Positions 25,868 through 36,999 of a stretch of DNA of 64,000 bases are shown here, piece after piece. Location: contig NZ_PUAP01000004.1 in the NCBI RefSeq assembly GCF_002947535.1, positions 38,144 to 102,143 on the forward strand, given 5' to 3'. How positions within the stretch are numbered: the stretch's first letter is position 1; each line of letters opens with the position of its first letter. Below the pieces are notes generated by a model, which did not search any database, had not been told where the DNA came from, and saw nothing but the letters and a program-made list of their open reading frames with translations. The DNA comes from Enterococcus mundtii (GTDB lineage Bacteria > Bacillota > Bacilli > Lactobacillales > Enterococcaceae). The position numbers and the translations under genes are program-made.

Positions 25868-26728
25868 ATGACTATTCAATGGTTCCCAGGACATATGGCG
25901 AAGGCCAGACGTGAAGTTTCAGAAAAGATGAAATATGTTGATATCGTCTTTGAGTTAGTTGATGCACGACTACCTTTATCTTCACGTAATCCAATGTTAG
26001 ATCAGATCATCCAACAAAAACCAAGACTTGTTTTATTGAATAAAGCTGATCTAGCTGATCCGCAACAAACAAAATTATGGCAACAATACTTTAGAAAACA
26101 AGGGCATCAAGCCTTAGCGATCACTGCTCAAGAAAGTAAAGGAATCAAAGCGTTGATTCCGGCGGCAAAAGAAGCATTGAAAGAAAAGCGAGAAAGAGAT
26201 GCAGCTCGTGGTATCAAACCTCGTGCAATCCGTGCGATGGTCCTAGGGATTCCCAATGTAGGAAAATCGACACTGATGAATCGTTTAGTTGGCAAAAAGA
26301 TTGCACAGACAGGGAATAAGCCTGGGGTCACCAAAGGACAACAATGGCTTCGTTTGGGAAGTGAATTAGAATTATTAGATACGCCCGGTATTTTATGGCC
26401 TAAGTTTGAAGATGAAGAAATCGGTAAAAAACTAGCTTTGACTGGTGCGATCAAAGATCAATTGGTACACCTTGATGATCTAGCAATTTACGGCTTAGAT
26501 TTCTTTGCCCGTTACTACCCTAACAAAATCAGCGAACGCTATGGATTATCAATAGAAGAAGAGCAACAAGTTGCACCTGAATTATTGATGACGATCACGG
26601 AACGAAGAGGGTATCGACAAGATTATGACCGTGGAAGCGAGCTCGTCGTTTTTGATATCCGACAAGGGAAACTAGGACGCTATACTTTGGATCGTTGTGA
26701 AGAAATGGAAGAAACTGCTCATGAGTGA
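25868..26728 (+). CDS. rbgA: Ribosome biogenesis GTPase RbgA (YlqF)
   Basis: A 286-residue circularly permuted GTPase. The order is G4 (LLNKADL, near 58) before G1 ([12 protein letters not shown], near 128), then G3 (DTPGILWP). The N-terminal [12 protein letters not shown] is the family mark. It drives a late step in 50S ribosomal subunit assembly in Bacillus. TAGAGGAGG precedes the ATG. It overlaps rnhB by 8 bases. Confidence 0.97.
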   Translation: MTIQWFPGHMAKARREVSEKMKYVDIVFELVDARLPLSSRNPMLDQIIQQKPRLVLLNKADLADPQQTKLWQQYFRKQGHQALAITAQESKGIKALIPAAKEALKEKRERDAARGIKPRAIRAMVLGIPNVGKSTLMNRLVGKKIAQTGNKPGVTKGQQWLRLGSELELLDTPGILWPKFEDEEIGKKLALTGAIKDQLVHLDDLAIYGLDFFARYYPNKISERYGLSIEEEQQVAPELLMTITERRGYRQDYDRGSELVVFDIRQGKLGRYTLDRCEEMEETAHE

Positions 26729-27488
26729 ATCCATCCAAAGTATCAAAGAAAAGCTGAAACAAATCACAACGATCGATGATCCGTTACTTGCACAACTAAG
26801 ATTAGACACAAGAAAAGGTGTCCAACAAGCATTAGGGTCTTTTGAAAAACGTATAGCAAAAGAAGCTTTGCTGCGTGAAAAATATGAAACGATGTCCTTC
26901 TATGAAAATGAAGGATACGCTCAAGGCCATGAACTGATTGCAGGGATCGATGAGGTAGGTAGGGGTCCACTAGCTGGCCCTGTTGTGTCCGCAGCTGTTG
27001 TCTTGCTTAAAGGTGTAGAAATTTACGGATTGAATGATTCCAAGCAATTATCTGAAAAAAAACGCGAAGAGCTGTATGAACAGATTCAAGAAAAAGCCCT
27101 CTCCATCGGTATTGGGGTGATCGATGAACAGACGATCGATCGTGTCAATATTTACGAAGCAAGTAAATTAGCGATGTGTGAAGCTGTAGAACAATTGACC
27201 CCTCAACCAACGTATTTATTGATCGATGCGATGACTTTAGATTTACCAATCGCACAAAATAAGCTGATCAAGGGTGATGCTCGTTCGATCTCGATCGCTG
27301 CAGCAAGTATCATTGCAAAAGTCTATCGTGATCGTTTGATGAAAGAATACGAGTTACAATATCCTGGTTATGGTTTTGCGAAGAATGCGGGCTATGGTAC
27401 AAAAGAACATCTCTTAGGGTTAGCACAACATGGCATCACGCCCATCCACCGTAAAAGCTTTGCACCAGTCAAACAATATTTATCATAA
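26721..27488 (+). CDS. rnhB: Ribonuclease HII
   Basis: A 255-residue RNase HII that removes ribonucleotides and RNA primers from DNA. The active site is formed by [16 protein letters not shown] (Asp-Glu pair), LLIDAMTLD and [17 protein letters not shown]. The extra N-terminal 60 residues are usual for Firmicutes. Start 26721 gives the same length as the Bacillus enzyme and overlaps the rbgA stop, so translation is coupled. Confidence 0.96.
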   Translation: MSESIQSIKEKLKQITTIDDPLLAQLRLDTRKGVQQALGSFEKRIAKEALLREKYETMSFYENEGYAQGHELIAGIDEVGRGPLAGPVVSAAVVLLKGVEIYGLNDSKQLSEKKREELYEQIQEKALSIGIGVIDEQTIDRVNIYEASKLAMCEAVEQLTPQPTYLLIDAMTLDLPIAQNKLIKGDARSISIAAASIIAKVYRDRLMKEYELQYPGYGFAKNAGYGTKEHLLGLAQHGITPIHRKSFAPVKQYLS

Positions 27489-27544
27489 GCGATGCGCCTC
27501 TTTTCACGTATCTTATAAAAAAAGATTAGAAAAGGTGGCGCTTT

Positions 27545-28402
27545 ATGATTATACGAAATGAATTTATTACAAAATTAGCACTGGTCAAAGGACTAAGTGG
27601 GCAACAAAAATGGCGTGTGATCCGTCATCTATTGATTGAAAAGAAGGAATGGTTGTCGGTTGCTGAAATGCTGACAGTTTCTTCCTTCAATCGTTCTAAA
27701 ACGAAATTTTATGAAAGTTGGACCCAGATCAATAATACTTGGAAAAAGAAAGTAGGAGAGAATCCATACATAACTTTTCTTGATCCAATCTACCCAGCGC
27801 AGTTGCTTCATTTGGCAAATCCTCCCATACTGCTTTTCTATCGAGGAGATCCTTCATTGTTGGAACAGAAAATGATTGGTGTCGTTGGTGGCAGACAAAC
27901 ATCTGGCTACGCCAAAAAAATCGTTGAGCGAGTTGTCAGTCCTGTGATCGACCAACACTATGTAGTTGTTAGTGGGTGTGCGAAAGGCATAGATGCATAT
28001 GCGCATCAATTAGCGATGGACCGATCAGGCAGAACGATCGCAGTGATCGGTACGGGGATCAATCATAGTTATCCTAAAGAAAATCAGCAGTTACAACAAG
28101 AGATTGCTCGAGATCATCTTTTAATGAGTGAGTTTTTACCAGATGATGGGCCACAAAAATTTCATTTTCCTATGAGAAATCGTCTGATTGCTGCTTTATC
28201 AGGTGGGATCTGTGTCATTGAGGCAAAAGCAAAAAGCGGTTCATTGATCACAGCAGAGCAAGGCTTAGAGATTGGACGTCCGATTTTTTCTGTCCCTGGG
28301 AATATTTTGACAGGTCAATCTACTGGTTGTCACCAATTGATCCAAGATGGAGCGATATGTACCTTTTCAGGACAAGATATCCTGAATGAATTGGAATCAT
28401 AA
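27545..28402 (+). CDS. dprA: DNA processing protein DprA (Smf)
   Basis: A 285-residue DprA, which binds incoming single-stranded DNA in natural transformation and loads RecA. The Rossmann-like core shows GVVGGRQTSGYA, SGCAKGIDAYAHQLA, and GTGINHSYPKENQQL, followed by SEFLPDDGPQKFHFPMRNR and EAKAKSGSLITAEQGLE. AAAAGGTGG precedes the ATG. It is full-length, so not a remnant; dprA is also kept in many non-competent species. It sits between rnhB and topA, the usual place in Lactobacillales. Confidence 0.95.
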   Translation: MIIRNEFITKLALVKGLSGQQKWRVIRHLLIEKKEWLSVAEMLTVSSFNRSKTKFYESWTQINNTWKKKVGENPYITFLDPIYPAQLLHLANPPILLFYRGDPSLLEQKMIGVVGGRQTSGYAKKIVERVVSPVIDQHYVVVSGCAKGIDAYAHQLAMDRSGRTIAVIGTGINHSYPKENQQLQQEIARDHLLMSEFLPDDGPQKFHFPMRNRLIAALSGGICVIEAKAKSGSLITAEQGLEIGRPIFSVPGNILTGQSTGCHQLIQDGAICTFSGQDILNELES

Positions 28403-28425
28403 CGATTGATTTATTATTGCTTTCC

Positions 28426-28454
28426 TTGACAAAAGATTTCTGAATGGATATGAT
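28426..28454 (+). promoter_or_regulatory. Promoter of topA
   Basis: A perfect -35 (TTGACA) and TATGAT are 17 bases apart, about 75 bases before topA. Confidence 0.85.
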
Positions 28455-28528
28455 AAGCTACGATTTGTAAAAGTCCTTGTAACATATATATAGTAGGAAC
28501 CCGAAAATGGAAAGGAGTCCATTCAGGA

Positions 28529-30607
28529 ATGGCATATAAATATTTAGTGATCGTAGAATCACCTGCAAAAGCCAAGACGATTGAAAAATATCTTGGCCGT
28601 AATTATAAAGTAATGGCTAGTGTAGGACATATTCGTGACTTACCTAAAAGTAAGATGGGGATCGATTTTGAAAATAATTATGAACCGCATTATATCTCGA
28701 TTCGAGGAAAAGGCGATGTCATCAAAAGTCTAAAAGCAGCGGCAAAAAAAGCGCAAAAAGTTTACCTCGCAAGTGACCCGGATAGAGAAGGGGAAGCAAT
28801 TGCTTGGCATTTGGCTTATTTATTAGGTTTGGATCTAAACGATAAAAATCGTGTTGTTTTCAATGAAATCACCAAGGATGCAGTCAAAGCGGCATTTAAA
28901 GAGCCACGTACGATCGATGTGGATCTGGTCGATGCGCAACAAGCACGTCGAACGCTTGACCGTATCGTTGGTTATTCGATTAGTCCGATCTTATGGCGTA
29001 AAGTAAAAAAAGGCTTGAGTGCTGGTCGAGTCCAATCGATCGCATTGAAAATCATTATTGAACGCGAAAAAGAGATCCGTGATTTTACACCGGAAGAGTA
29101 TTGGAGTATTGACGGAAACTTTAAGAAAGAACGTAAGAAGTTCAAAGCAAACTTTTGGGGCGTCGATGGTAAAAAGAAAAAATTGTCTGATGCCGAAACT
29201 GTCAAAGAAGTGACTGACCGCATCACTGGCAAAGAATTTGCCGTGACAAAAGTTGAAAAGAAAGAACGTAAGCGAAATCCAGCAAATCCATTTACTACAA
29301 GTAGTTTGCAACAAGAAGCGGCTCGTAAATTGAATTTCAGAACACGTAAAACCATGATGGTGGCACAACAGTTGTATGAAGGAATCTCACTTGGCAAACA
29401 AGGCACGATCGGATTGATCACGTATATGCGTACCGATTCTACGCGGATCGCCGATACTGCTAAAGCGGAAGTAGCAACGTTCATCGAAGAAACTTACGGA
29501 AAAGAATTCTCCAGTCATTCGGAACGTAAAGCAACAAATTCTAAAGGCGCACAAGATGCCCATGAAGCGGTGCGCCCAACAAGTGCATTACGGACACCAG
29601 ATGAGTTGAAACAATATTTGGATAAAGATCAATTGAAATTGTATACGTTGATCTGGTCTCGATTTGTTGCTAGTCAAATGACACCAGCTGTATTGGATAC
29701 GATGAAGGTGACGTTGGAACAAAATGACGTAAGATTTATTGCAAATGGTTCTAAAATCAAGTTCAAAGGATTTATGCAAGTGTATGTTGAAGGGCGCGAC
29801 GATGGAAAAGAAGACAAAGAAAACATTTTGCCGGAGTTAGTAGAAGGCGATACAGTACAGTCTGTCGATATCGAACCGAAACAACATTTCACGCAACCAC
29901 CTGCACGTTATAGTGAAGCGACATTGATCCGTGCGTTGGAGGAAAATGGGGTAGGTCGTCCATCGACTTATGCACCAACGTTAGACACGATCCAACGACG
30001 TTACTATGTGAAGTTGACACAAAAACGTTTTGAACCGACCGAACTAGGTGAGATCGTCAATTCGTTGATCTGTGAATTCTTCCCGCAAATCGTGGATATC
30101 CATTTTACTGCCGAAATGGAAGATGATTTAGACAAAGTCGAAGAAGGTAAAGAAGAATGGATCGAAGTCGTCGATCGTTTCTATAAGCCATTTGAAAAAG
30201 AATTATCGAATGCCGAAGAAAAAATTGAGAAAATCCAGATCAAAGATGAGCCAGCTGGGTTTGATTGTGATTTGTGTGGGCATCCCATGGTGATAAAATT
30301 AGGGAAGTATGGTAAATTCTATGCATGTAGTAATTTCCCAGATTGCCGAAACACAAAACCGATCGTCAAAGAAATCGGCGTCACTTGTCCTGTTTGTCAT
30401 GAAGGACAAGTCATCGAACGTAAATCGAAGAAAAATCGCCTTTTCTATGGCTGTTCTCGTTTCCCTGAGTGTGAATTTACCTCATGGGATAAACCAATCG
30501 GTAGAAACTGTCCGAAATGTGACCACTATCTAGTGGAGAAAAAAGTCAAAGGTGGCAAACAAGTTGTTTGTACCAATGGGGACTACGAAGAAGATATTCA
30601 AAAATAA
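28529..30607 (+). CDS. topA: DNA topoisomerase I
   Basis: A 692-residue type IA topoisomerase that relaxes negative supercoils. The TOPRIM domain has [15 protein letters not shown] and [15 protein letters not shown]. The nucleophilic Tyr is near residue 300 in [14 protein letters not shown]. The C-terminus has three CxxC-type zinc-ribbon repeats, starting at CDLCGHP, CPVCHEG and CPKCDHY. AAAGGAG precedes the ATG. It is followed after 22 bases by trmFO, its usual partner gene. Confidence 0.97.
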   Translation: MAYKYLVIVESPAKAKTIEKYLGRNYKVMASVGHIRDLPKSKMGIDFENNYEPHYISIRGKGDVIKSLKAAAKKAQKVYLASDPDREGEAIAWHLAYLLGLDLNDKNRVVFNEITKDAVKAAFKEPRTIDVDLVDAQQARRTLDRIVGYSISPILWRKVKKGLSAGRVQSIALKIIIEREKEIRDFTPEEYWSIDGNFKKERKKFKANFWGVDGKKKKLSDAETVKEVTDRITGKEFAVTKVEKKERKRNPANPFTTSSLQQEAARKLNFRTRKTMMVAQQLYEGISLGKQGTIGLITYMRTDSTRIADTAKAEVATFIEETYGKEFSSHSERKATNSKGAQDAHEAVRPTSALRTPDELKQYLDKDQLKLYTLIWSRFVASQMTPAVLDTMKVTLEQNDVRFIANGSKIKFKGFMQVYVEGRDDGKEDKENILPELVEGDTVQSVDIEPKQHFTQPPARYSEATLIRALEENGVGRPSTYAPTLDTIQRRYYVKLTQKRFEPTELGEIVNSLICEFFPQIVDIHFTAEMEDDLDKVEEGKEEWIEVVDRFYKPFEKELSNAEEKIEKIQIKDEPAGFDCDLCGHPMVIKLGKYGKFYACSNFPDCRNTKPIVKEIGVTCPVCHEGQVIERKSKKNRLFYGCSRFPECEFTSWDKPIGRNCPKCDHYLVEKKVKGGKQVVCTNGDYEEDIQK

Positions 30608-30629
30608 AGAAATGAGAAGAGGTTTTTAG

Positions 30630-31955
30630 TTGAAAAACGTCAATGTTGTAGGTGCAGGTTTAGCTGGAAGTGAGGCAGCATGGCAAATCGCTCAAGCAGG
30701 TGTACCTGTAAAGTTATATGAAATGAGACCAGTCAAAAAAACAGAAGCCCATCATACAGATAATTTTGCTGAATTAGTCTGTTCAAATTCTCTAAGAGGG
30801 AATAGCCTTGCGAACGCAGTTGGCTTATTGAAAGAAGAAATGCGTCGCTTAGATTCAGTGATCATCCATTCAGCAGATGAAACAGCTGTGCCTGCGGGTG
30901 GTGCGTTAGCAGTTGACCGTGATTCATTTTCTGAAACGATCACTCGCAAGGTCAAAGAGCATCCTTTAGTTACAGTAGTGAATGAAGAAATCACTGAAAT
31001 ACCAGAAGGAATCACAGTGATTGCTACGGGACCTTTGACTTCTCATCCTTTAGCAGAAAGCATCAAAGCATTCAATGGCTCAGACGGCTTCTATTTCTAC
31101 GATGCTGCTGCACCGATCGTCGACAAATCTACGATCGATATGGACAAGGTGTATTTGAAATCACGTTACGACAAAGGCGAAGCGGCTTACTTGAACTGTC
31201 CGATGACGGAAGAAGAATTTAAAGCTTTCCATGATGCTTTAGTAAATGCTGAAGTCGCTGAATTGAAATCCTTTGAAAAAGAAAAATATTTTGAAGGTTG
31301 TATGCCGATCGAAGTGATGGCGCAACGTGGCTTTAAGACAATGTTGTTTGGTCCAATGAAACCAGTCGGTCTTGAAGATCCAAAAACAGGGAAAAGACCT
31401 TATGCAGTCATCCAATTAAGACAAGACAATGCAGCCGCTTCTCTTTACAATATCGTTGGCTTCCAAACGCATTTGAAATGGGGCGAACAAAAGCGCGTAT
31501 TCCGCATGATCCCAGGATTAGAAAATGCAGAATTTGTCCGCTATGGTGTGATGCATCGCAACAGTTTCATGAATTCACCAGAGCTGTTGAAACCGACTTA
31601 TCAATCGACTAGACGTGAAGATCTATTTTTTGCAGGACAAATGACGGGTGTAGAAGGGTATGTTGAAAGTGCGGCAAGTGGCTTACTTGCAGGGATCAAC
31701 GCTGCTCGCTTGGCTAAAGAACTGGAACCTGTGACGTTGCCGCAAGAAACAGCAATGGGAAGTATGGCCTACTACATCACGCATGCGGAAGGCAAACATT
31801 TCCAACCAATGAATGCAAACTACGGATTATTCCCAGAATTACCTGAACGAATCCGTGATAAGAAATCTCGTTATGAAGCAATTGCACAACGTGCCTTAGC
31901 AGCGAATGAAAAAGTGAAGCAAGAATTATTGAATAAAGAATTTGCTTCTCGTTAA
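30630..31955 (+). CDS. trmFO: tRNA (uracil-5-)-methyltransferase TrmFO
   Basis: A 441-residue folate- and FAD-dependent enzyme that makes m5U54 in the tRNA T-loop. The N-terminal FAD fold is [16 protein letters not shown]; the [20 protein letters not shown] block and [20 protein letters not shown] are family marks. The start is TTG 30630 with AAGAGG upstream. It is co-transcribed with topA. Confidence 0.97.
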   Translation: MKNVNVVGAGLAGSEAAWQIAQAGVPVKLYEMRPVKKTEAHHTDNFAELVCSNSLRGNSLANAVGLLKEEMRRLDSVIIHSADETAVPAGGALAVDRDSFSETITRKVKEHPLVTVVNEEITEIPEGITVIATGPLTSHPLAESIKAFNGSDGFYFYDAAAPIVDKSTIDMDKVYLKSRYDKGEAAYLNCPMTEEEFKAFHDALVNAEVAELKSFEKEKYFEGCMPIEVMAQRGFKTMLFGPMKPVGLEDPKTGKRPYAVIQLRQDNAAASLYNIVGFQTHLKWGEQKRVFRMIPGLENAEFVRYGVMHRNSFMNSPELLKPTYQSTRREDLFFAGQMTGVEGYVESAASGLLAGINAARLAKELEPVTLPQETAMGSMAYYITHAEGKHFQPMNANYGLFPELPERIRDKKSRYEAIAQRALAANEKVKQELLNKEFASR

Positions 31956-31971
31956 ATGGATGTTATGTAAT

Positions 31972-32025
31972 AAGTCGAAGTCTCTCTGGATGGTGTCAGC
32001 CATTTTCGAGTACTTCGGCTTATTT
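31972..32025 (+). terminator. Intrinsic terminator of topA-trmFO
   Basis: AAGTCGAAGT pairs with ACTTCGGCTT (one G-U), then TATTT follows. Confidence 0.75.
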
Positions 32026-32115
32026 CTCGGTCGTTGACTGAACGCACGCCAATTTATATAATAACTATGGTTTTTTTAACGCTCATTTAGGTCAGCTTAT
32101 CCCTTAATTGTCAAG

Positions 32116-32181
32116 CAAACAAATTGAATTGTGAACAAACTTAGAAATATTAGTTAAATTCTGACAATTTGTTTGTTTTTT
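32116..32181 (+). terminator. Stem-loop with T-run before xerC
   Basis: The perfect 11-bp arms CAAACAAATTG and CAATTTGTTTG enclose 38 bases and are followed by six T. It lies 53 bases before xerC, so it could be a leader attenuator or a second terminator of trmFO. Confidence 0.65.
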
Positions 32182-32233
32182 CTCTAGGGCTATGCTAAAT
32201 TTATTTTGGGATCAAAAGGTAGGTGTAAAAAGA

Positions 32234-33130
32234 ATGAAGCCAACTTTACAAGAAGATTTTTTGCGTTATTTAATCATAGAGCGTGGGTATTCGGAAAAAA
32301 CCAAATCTGCCTATGAAGAAGATATCAATGATTTTCAACGATTTTTGGTAGAATCAGGTGAATCTGACCTATTGAAAGTCAGCTATTTGGACGTAAGAGT
32401 CTATTTGAGTTATCTATCGGATAAAACATACAGTCGGAATTCAGTAAGTCGAAAAATCGCTAGTTTACGTTCGTTTTATCAATATCTTTTGCGAGAAGAA
32501 AAAATTGCTGAAAATCCATTTTCTTATGTTCACTTAAAGAAAAAAAATGTCAAACTTCCTCGCTTTTTTTATGAGAATGAGATGCAAAGCTTATTTGAAA
32601 GTGTGACTGGAGATAGTCCATTAGAGCTAAGAGATCGGGCATTATTAGAAGTACTTTATGGATCAGGTATCCGTTTGAGTGAATGTAGCCAATTGACGAT
32701 GTCTGCCATCGACTTTGGCTCAGAGGTGATGTTGATCCATGGAAAAGGAAACAAAGAACGCTATGCGCCGTTGGGTTCATTTGCGCAAGATGCTTTGCAA
32801 GAGTATTTTGCCAAAGGGCGCAGCGTCTTAATGACGAAATACCATAAGTCACATGACCATGTCTTCGTGAATCATCACGGAGAACCGATCACACCTACTG
32901 GTATCGAATACGTATTAAACCAAATCATCAAAAAGAGTAGTTTGGATAGTGATATCCATCCTCACATGTTGCGTCATACTTTTGCGACACACTTATTGAA
33001 TAATGGTGCTGACATGCGTACAGTGCAAGAACTTTTAGGTCATGCAAATCTATCAACGACCCAAATCTATGCGCATGTCACAAAAGAAAGCTTACAAAAA
33101 AATTATCGCTCTTTTCATCCACGAGCGTGA
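32234..33130 (+). CDS. xerC: Tyrosine recombinase XerC
   Basis: A 298-residue tyrosine recombinase that resolves chromosome dimers at dif. The N-terminal SAM-like domain (FLRYLIIERGYSEKTKSAYE) is followed by the catalytic domain. That shows Arg in GSGIRLSE, Lys in GKGNKER, H-x-x-R in HMLRHTFATHLL, the His in LLGHANLSTTQ and the Tyr in IYAHV. Start 32234 is preferred because AGGTG lies before it and it matches usual length. The xerC-hslV-hslU-codY order marks it as the housekeeping XerC rather than a phage integrase. Confidence 0.94.
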   Translation: MKPTLQEDFLRYLIIERGYSEKTKSAYEEDINDFQRFLVESGESDLLKVSYLDVRVYLSYLSDKTYSRNSVSRKIASLRSFYQYLLREEKIAENPFSYVHLKKKNVKLPRFFYENEMQSLFESVTGDSPLELRDRALLEVLYGSGIRLSECSQLTMSAIDFGSEVMLIHGKGNKERYAPLGSFAQDALQEYFAKGRSVLMTKYHKSHDHVFVNHHGEPITPTGIEYVLNQIIKKSSLDSDIHPHMLRHTFATHLLNNGADMRTVQELLGHANLSTTQIYAHVTKESLQKNYRSFHPRA

Positions 33131-33154
33131 TCACATTATTAGGAGGAAATATCT

Positions 33155-33703
33155 ATGGTAGAATCACAGTTTCATTCAACAACCATTTGTGCAGTTGAAA
33201 AAAACGGTAAATTCGCAATGGCAGGTGATGGCCAAGTAACGATGGGCGAATCTGTCGTGATGAAAGGCAGTGCGAGAAAAGTACGTCGCATATACAATGA
33301 TGAAGTGGTCGTCGGCTTTGCTGGGAGTGTCGCTGACGCGTTTACTTTGGAAGAAAAATTTGAAGGTAAACTAAATGAATACAACGGAAATCTCCAACGT
33401 GCAGCCGTTGAATTAGCTCAAGAATGGCGTACACAACAGTCGATGCAAAAACTAGAAGCGATGTTGATCGTGATGAATGACAAAGAAATGTTACTCGTTT
33501 CTGGTACAGGTGAAGTAATCACACCAGATGATGGGATCTTAGCCATCGGTTCTGGTGGGAACTTTGCACTAGCTGCCGCACGAGCAATGAAAAACTATGC
33601 ACAAAACGACATGAGTGCAAAAGAGATTGCTGAAAATGCGTTGAACATTGCCGCAGACATCTGCGTCTTTACTAATCACAACATTATTGTGGAAGAATTA
33701 TAG
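33155..33703 (+). CDS. hslV: ATP-dependent protease subunit HslV (ClpQ)
   Basis: A 182-residue proteasome-like peptidase subunit. The segment [20 protein letters not shown] places the catalytic Thr after removal of a short propeptide. [14 protein letters not shown] is a family mark. It forms a double ring capped by HslU. AGGAGG precedes the ATG. It is part of the xerC-hslV-hslU-codY operon. Confidence 0.96.
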   Translation: MVESQFHSTTICAVEKNGKFAMAGDGQVTMGESVVMKGSARKVRRIYNDEVVVGFAGSVADAFTLEEKFEGKLNEYNGNLQRAAVELAQEWRTQQSMQKLEAMLIVMNDKEMLLVSGTGEVITPDDGILAIGSGGNFALAAARAMKNYAQNDMSAKEIAENALNIAADICVFTNHNIIVEEL

Positions 33704-33714
33704 AGGTGAATGAC

Positions 33715-35112
33715 ATGTATGAATTAAAACAAACACCAAAACAAATCGTCAGTGAGTTAGATCAATATATCATTGGCCAACAAACAGCAAAAAAATCAGT
33801 GGCTGTTGCCCTTAGAAATCGTTATCGACGTCTTCAATTAGATGAAAAAATGCAACAAGATATCACACCTAAAAATATGTTGATGATCGGACCAACTGGG
33901 GTCGGTAAAACAGAGATCGCTCGTCGTTTGGCAAAAATCGTCAACGCACCTTTTGTTAAGGTTGAAGCAACGAAGTTTACTGAGGTGGGTTACGTAGGAC
34001 GTGACGTGGAATCAATGGTTCGTGACCTTGTCGAAAATGCGATCCAGATCGTTGAAAAAGATCAGTATAATCGCGTTCGCCCACAAGCTAAGAAAAATGC
34101 GGAAAAACAATTAGTGAAGATCCTTGTACCAGGTATCAAAAAAGAGCAAAAACAATCAGGCAACCAGTTTGAACAAATGATGAATATGTTCAATGCTTCG
34201 CAACAACCCGCAGAAACACAGGAAGAAGTAACGGAAGAGATTCGAGTAAATCGTCGCACAGTATTAGAGCAATTGCAAAAAGGCTTGCTTGACAACCGAG
34301 AAGTGACGATCGAAGTACAAGATCAAAAGAAACCGGCACCGATGATGAACAATGGACTGGAACAAATGGGCATCGATTTGAATGAAACTCTAGGCGCATT
34401 GACGCCAAAGAAAAAAATCGAACGTACAGTGACCGTCAAAGAAGCCTTAGAATTATTGATCAAAGAAGAATCAGCAAAATTAGTCAATGATGCGGATATC
34501 CATAGTGAAGCGATCAAATTGGCGGAATCAAGCGGGATCATTTTCATTGATGAAATCGATAAAATCACTTCAAAATCGCAACAATCTGGCGAAGTATCAA
34601 GAGAAGGTGTCCAAAGAGATATCTTGCCGATCGTTGAAGGTTCACAAGTCAATACAAAATACGGTACATTACAAACAGATCACATTTTATTTATCGCCTC
34701 AGGAGCGTTCCATTTATCAAAACCAAGCGATTTGATTCCTGAATTACAAGGACGTTTCCCAATCCGTGTCGAGTTAGATGACTTGACAGCTGAGGACTTT
34801 GTCAAGATCTTGACTGAACCTAACAATGCGTTAGTCAAACAATACATTGCATTGATCGGTACTGAAAATGTGACAGTCACGTTTACTAAAGAAGCAATCG
34901 AACGCATTGCCCAAATTGCTTATGATGTGAATCGTGATACCGATAATATCGGTGCACGACGTTTACACACGATTTTAGAGAAATTGTTGGAAGACTTGTT
35001 ATTCGAAGCACCAGAAATGCAAATGGGAGAAATTACCATTACTGAAGCCTATGTCAATGATAAATTAGGATCAATTGCGGCAAATGAAGATTTAAGTCGC
35101 TATATATTATAA
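33715..35112 (+). CDS. hslU: ATP-dependent protease ATPase subunit HslU (ClpY)
   Basis: A 465-residue AAA+ unfoldase. The segments are [20 protein letters not shown] at the N-terminus, Walker [10 protein letters not shown] (near residue 62), the intermediate I-domain (about 120-240), and Walker [11 protein letters not shown]. The C-terminus YIL is the usual tail that docks into HslV. Start 33715 is used since GAGGTG lies 6 bases before it; an in-frame GTG at 33706 sits inside that site. Confidence 0.96.
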   Translation: MYELKQTPKQIVSELDQYIIGQQTAKKSVAVALRNRYRRLQLDEKMQQDITPKNMLMIGPTGVGKTEIARRLAKIVNAPFVKVEATKFTEVGYVGRDVESMVRDLVENAIQIVEKDQYNRVRPQAKKNAEKQLVKILVPGIKKEQKQSGNQFEQMMNMFNASQQPAETQEEVTEEIRVNRRTVLEQLQKGLLDNREVTIEVQDQKKPAPMMNNGLEQMGIDLNETLGALTPKKKIERTVTVKEALELLIKEESAKLVNDADIHSEAIKLAESSGIIFIDEIDKITSKSQQSGEVSREGVQRDILPIVEGSQVNTKYGTLQTDHILFIASGAFHLSKPSDLIPELQGRFPIRVELDDLTAEDFVKILTEPNNALVKQYIALIGTENVTVTFTKEAIERIAQIAYDVNRDTDNIGARRLHTILEKLLEDLLFEAPEMQMGEITITEAYVNDKLGSIAANEDLSRYIL

Positions 35113-35127
35113 AATCGGAGGAAAACA

Positions 35128-35919
35128 ATGACGGATTTGTTGACGAACACTCGAAAGATAAACAAATTATTGCAACAAAAAAATACGTTTGATATGCAGG
35201 CGGATTTACCTTACGATAAAATGGCGGTCACTTTAGGTGCTGTTTTAGACAGCAATACGTATATCATTGGCAGTGAAGGGGTTTTACTTGGTTATAATGA
35301 GCGGCACGATGTGAACAATGATCGTGTGAAAACAATGTTTGTGCAAAAACAATTTCCTGATGCCTACACAGAAACAGTGGATATGATCACGAAAACAGAA
35401 TCAAATATCCCAATCACTAGTGATATGACAGCATTTCCATTTGAAAGTCGCGAAAAATATCCTTTTGGGTTGACGACAGTTGTGCCGATCTTTGGTGCAG
35501 GAGAACGCTTAGGAACGATCATTTTAGCAAGAATGGAACAAGCCTTTAATGATGAAGACCTTGTTTTAGCAGAATACGGCGCGACCGTAGTAGGGATGCA
35601 GATCCTTTATCAAAAATCACGAGATATCGAAGCGGATGTTCGTAGCACGACAGCTGTCCAAATGGCGATCAATACATTGTCATATAGCGAATTAAAAGCA
35701 GTTCAAGCCATTTTTGATGCTTTAGAAGGTAACGAAGGGCGGTTAACTGCCTCAAACATTGCGGACAAGATCGGTATCACTCGTTCGGTCATCGTAAATG
35801 CTTTACGTAAACTTGAATCAGCTGGTATCATTGAATCTCGCTCTTTGGGGATGAAAGGCACGTATTTAAAAGTATTGAATGCTCGTTTTAAAGATGAGCT
35901 AACGAAGCATAGTTATTAA
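35128..35919 (+). CDS. codY: GTP-sensing global regulator CodY
   Basis: A 263-residue CodY. The N-terminal GAF domain senses branched-chain amino acids (and GTP in Bacillus). The C-terminal winged HTH is LTASNIADKIGITRSVIVNA followed by LRKLESAGIIESRS. CodY represses amino-acid uptake and synthesis and virulence genes when nutrients are plentiful. CGGAGG precedes the ATG. It is the last gene of the xerC-hslVU operon, as in Bacillus. Confidence 0.97.
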   Translation: MTDLLTNTRKINKLLQQKNTFDMQADLPYDKMAVTLGAVLDSNTYIIGSEGVLLGYNERHDVNNDRVKTMFVQKQFPDAYTETVDMITKTESNIPITSDMTAFPFESREKYPFGLTTVVPIFGAGERLGTIILARMEQAFNDEDLVLAEYGATVVGMQILYQKSRDIEADVRSTTAVQMAINTLSYSELKAVQAIFDALEGNEGRLTASNIADKIGITRSVIVNALRKLESAGIIESRSLGMKGTYLKVLNARFKDELTKHSY

Positions 35920-35926
35920 AAGGAAG

Positions 35927-35971
35927 TTTTTTCAGATGCTTGCTCTTTCAAATTGCGAGTATCTGAAAAAA
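35927..35971 (+). promoter_or_regulatory. Strong hairpin just before the epimerase ribosome site
   Basis: A 17-bp stem with G-U pairs (TTTTTTCAGATGCTTGC with GCGAGTATCTGAAAAAA) has an 11-base loop. No T-run follows on either strand, and GGAGG of the next gene begins 4 bases later. It may protect or separate the transcripts of codY and the epimerase. Confidence 0.6.
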
Positions 35972-35985
35972 GATGGAGGATGACG

Positions 35986-36861
35986 ATGACTGTTATTATT
36001 CAAAATGATCAGCTGATTGCTGAAATTTCCGAACATGGAGCAGAATTGATCAGTTTGAAATCGAAAGAACATGATCTAGAATATATTTGGCAAGGCGACC
36101 CTAAGTACTGGGGAAGACATGCGCCCGTTCTTTTTCCTATTGTTGGGCGTTTGAAAAACGATCAATATACGTACCAAGGAAAAACATATTCAATGGGGCA
36201 ACACGGTTTTGCTCGCGACATGGATTTTGAAGTGGCGGAGCACGAACAAGAACGTGCGAAGTTTGTCCTGAAAAGTACTCCTGAAACAAAAGAGAATTAC
36301 CCATTCGATTTTGAATTGGTACTTGTTTATGAATTAGGGGGAGACGGGATCACTGTTCATTATCAAGTTGAAAACATCGGAGAAGAAGAGATGTATTTCT
36401 CGATTGGCGGTCATCCAGCATTCAATGTGCCATTAGAAGAAGGTTTGACTTTTGAAGATTTTTATTTGGCTTTTTCTCCGAGAAAATCACGTTTGCGTCT
36501 ACCACTAGCTGGACCATTCATCGATATGGAGCAAAAAACGATTGGACAAACGAATACCAACCTTGCGTTGTTTCGTGATTTGTTTGACCAGGATGCGTTG
36601 GTATTTGAAACGAGAGGTTTGAATGCTTACAGTATCCGTAGTGAAAAATCTAGTCATAGTGTCACTCTCAGCTACAAAGATATGCCTTACGTTGGGATAT
36701 GGTCACCGTATCCAAAAGAAGCACCATTTGTTTGTATCGAACCTTGGTTTGGGATCGCAGATACTGTTTCTAGTAATGGGCAGTTGAACGAAAAAGCAGG
36801 AATCAATCAATTAGGTGCTCACGAATTATTCAAGACAAAATATTCGATCACTGTTAAGTAA
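35986..36861 (+). CDS. Aldose 1-epimerase family protein (LacX-like)
   Basis: A 291-residue galactose-mutarotase-like protein. It starts TVIIQNDQLIAEISEHGAEL and has the family segments WQGDPKYWGRHAPVLFPIVG, SIGGHPAFNVPL and YVGIWSP with the catalytic residues in H-P-A-F-N and the late Glu of CIEPWFGIAD. It interconverts sugar anomers; the exact sugar is unknown. Start 35986 is used because GGAGG lies about 6 bases before it; 35980 is also possible. Confidence 0.88.
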   Translation: MTVIIQNDQLIAEISEHGAELISLKSKEHDLEYIWQGDPKYWGRHAPVLFPIVGRLKNDQYTYQGKTYSMGQHGFARDMDFEVAEHEQERAKFVLKSTPETKENYPFDFELVLVYELGGDGITVHYQVENIGEEEMYFSIGGHPAFNVPLEEGLTFEDFYLAFSPRKSRLRLPLAGPFIDMEQKTIGQTNTNLALFRDLFDQDALVFETRGLNAYSIRSEKSSHSVTLSYKDMPYVGIWSPYPKEAPFVCIEPWFGIADTVSSNGQLNEKAGINQLGAHELFKTKYSITVK

Positions 36862-36910
36862 ACACTAGTAGATTTACTGCATTATCTTGATTTAGTTCAA
36901 TCAAACAAAG

Positions 36911-36980
36911 AATGCCTTCTGAACAAATGAGCGACTTGCTGAGCAATCGATCAGTCATTTGTTTAGAAGGCATTGTTTTT
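36911..36980. terminator. Bidirectional terminator between the epimerase gene and plsY
   Basis: A 20-bp stem with one mismatch (AATGCCTTCTGAACAAATGA with its mirror at 36955-36974), T-run on the + side, and A-run before it giving a T-run on the minus side. Confidence 0.88.
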
Positions 36981-36999
36981 CTATCATTCATCGAAAAGA

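Noticed and set aside
28972..29484. 170-codon minus-strand open frame
   Set aside because: It lies within topA, whose product has all catalytic motifs; the reverse frame has no start signals.
32234..33130. Phage or transposon integrase
   Set aside because: The gene lies in the conserved xerC-hslV-hslU-codY operon and no attachment repeats or phage genes are nearby.
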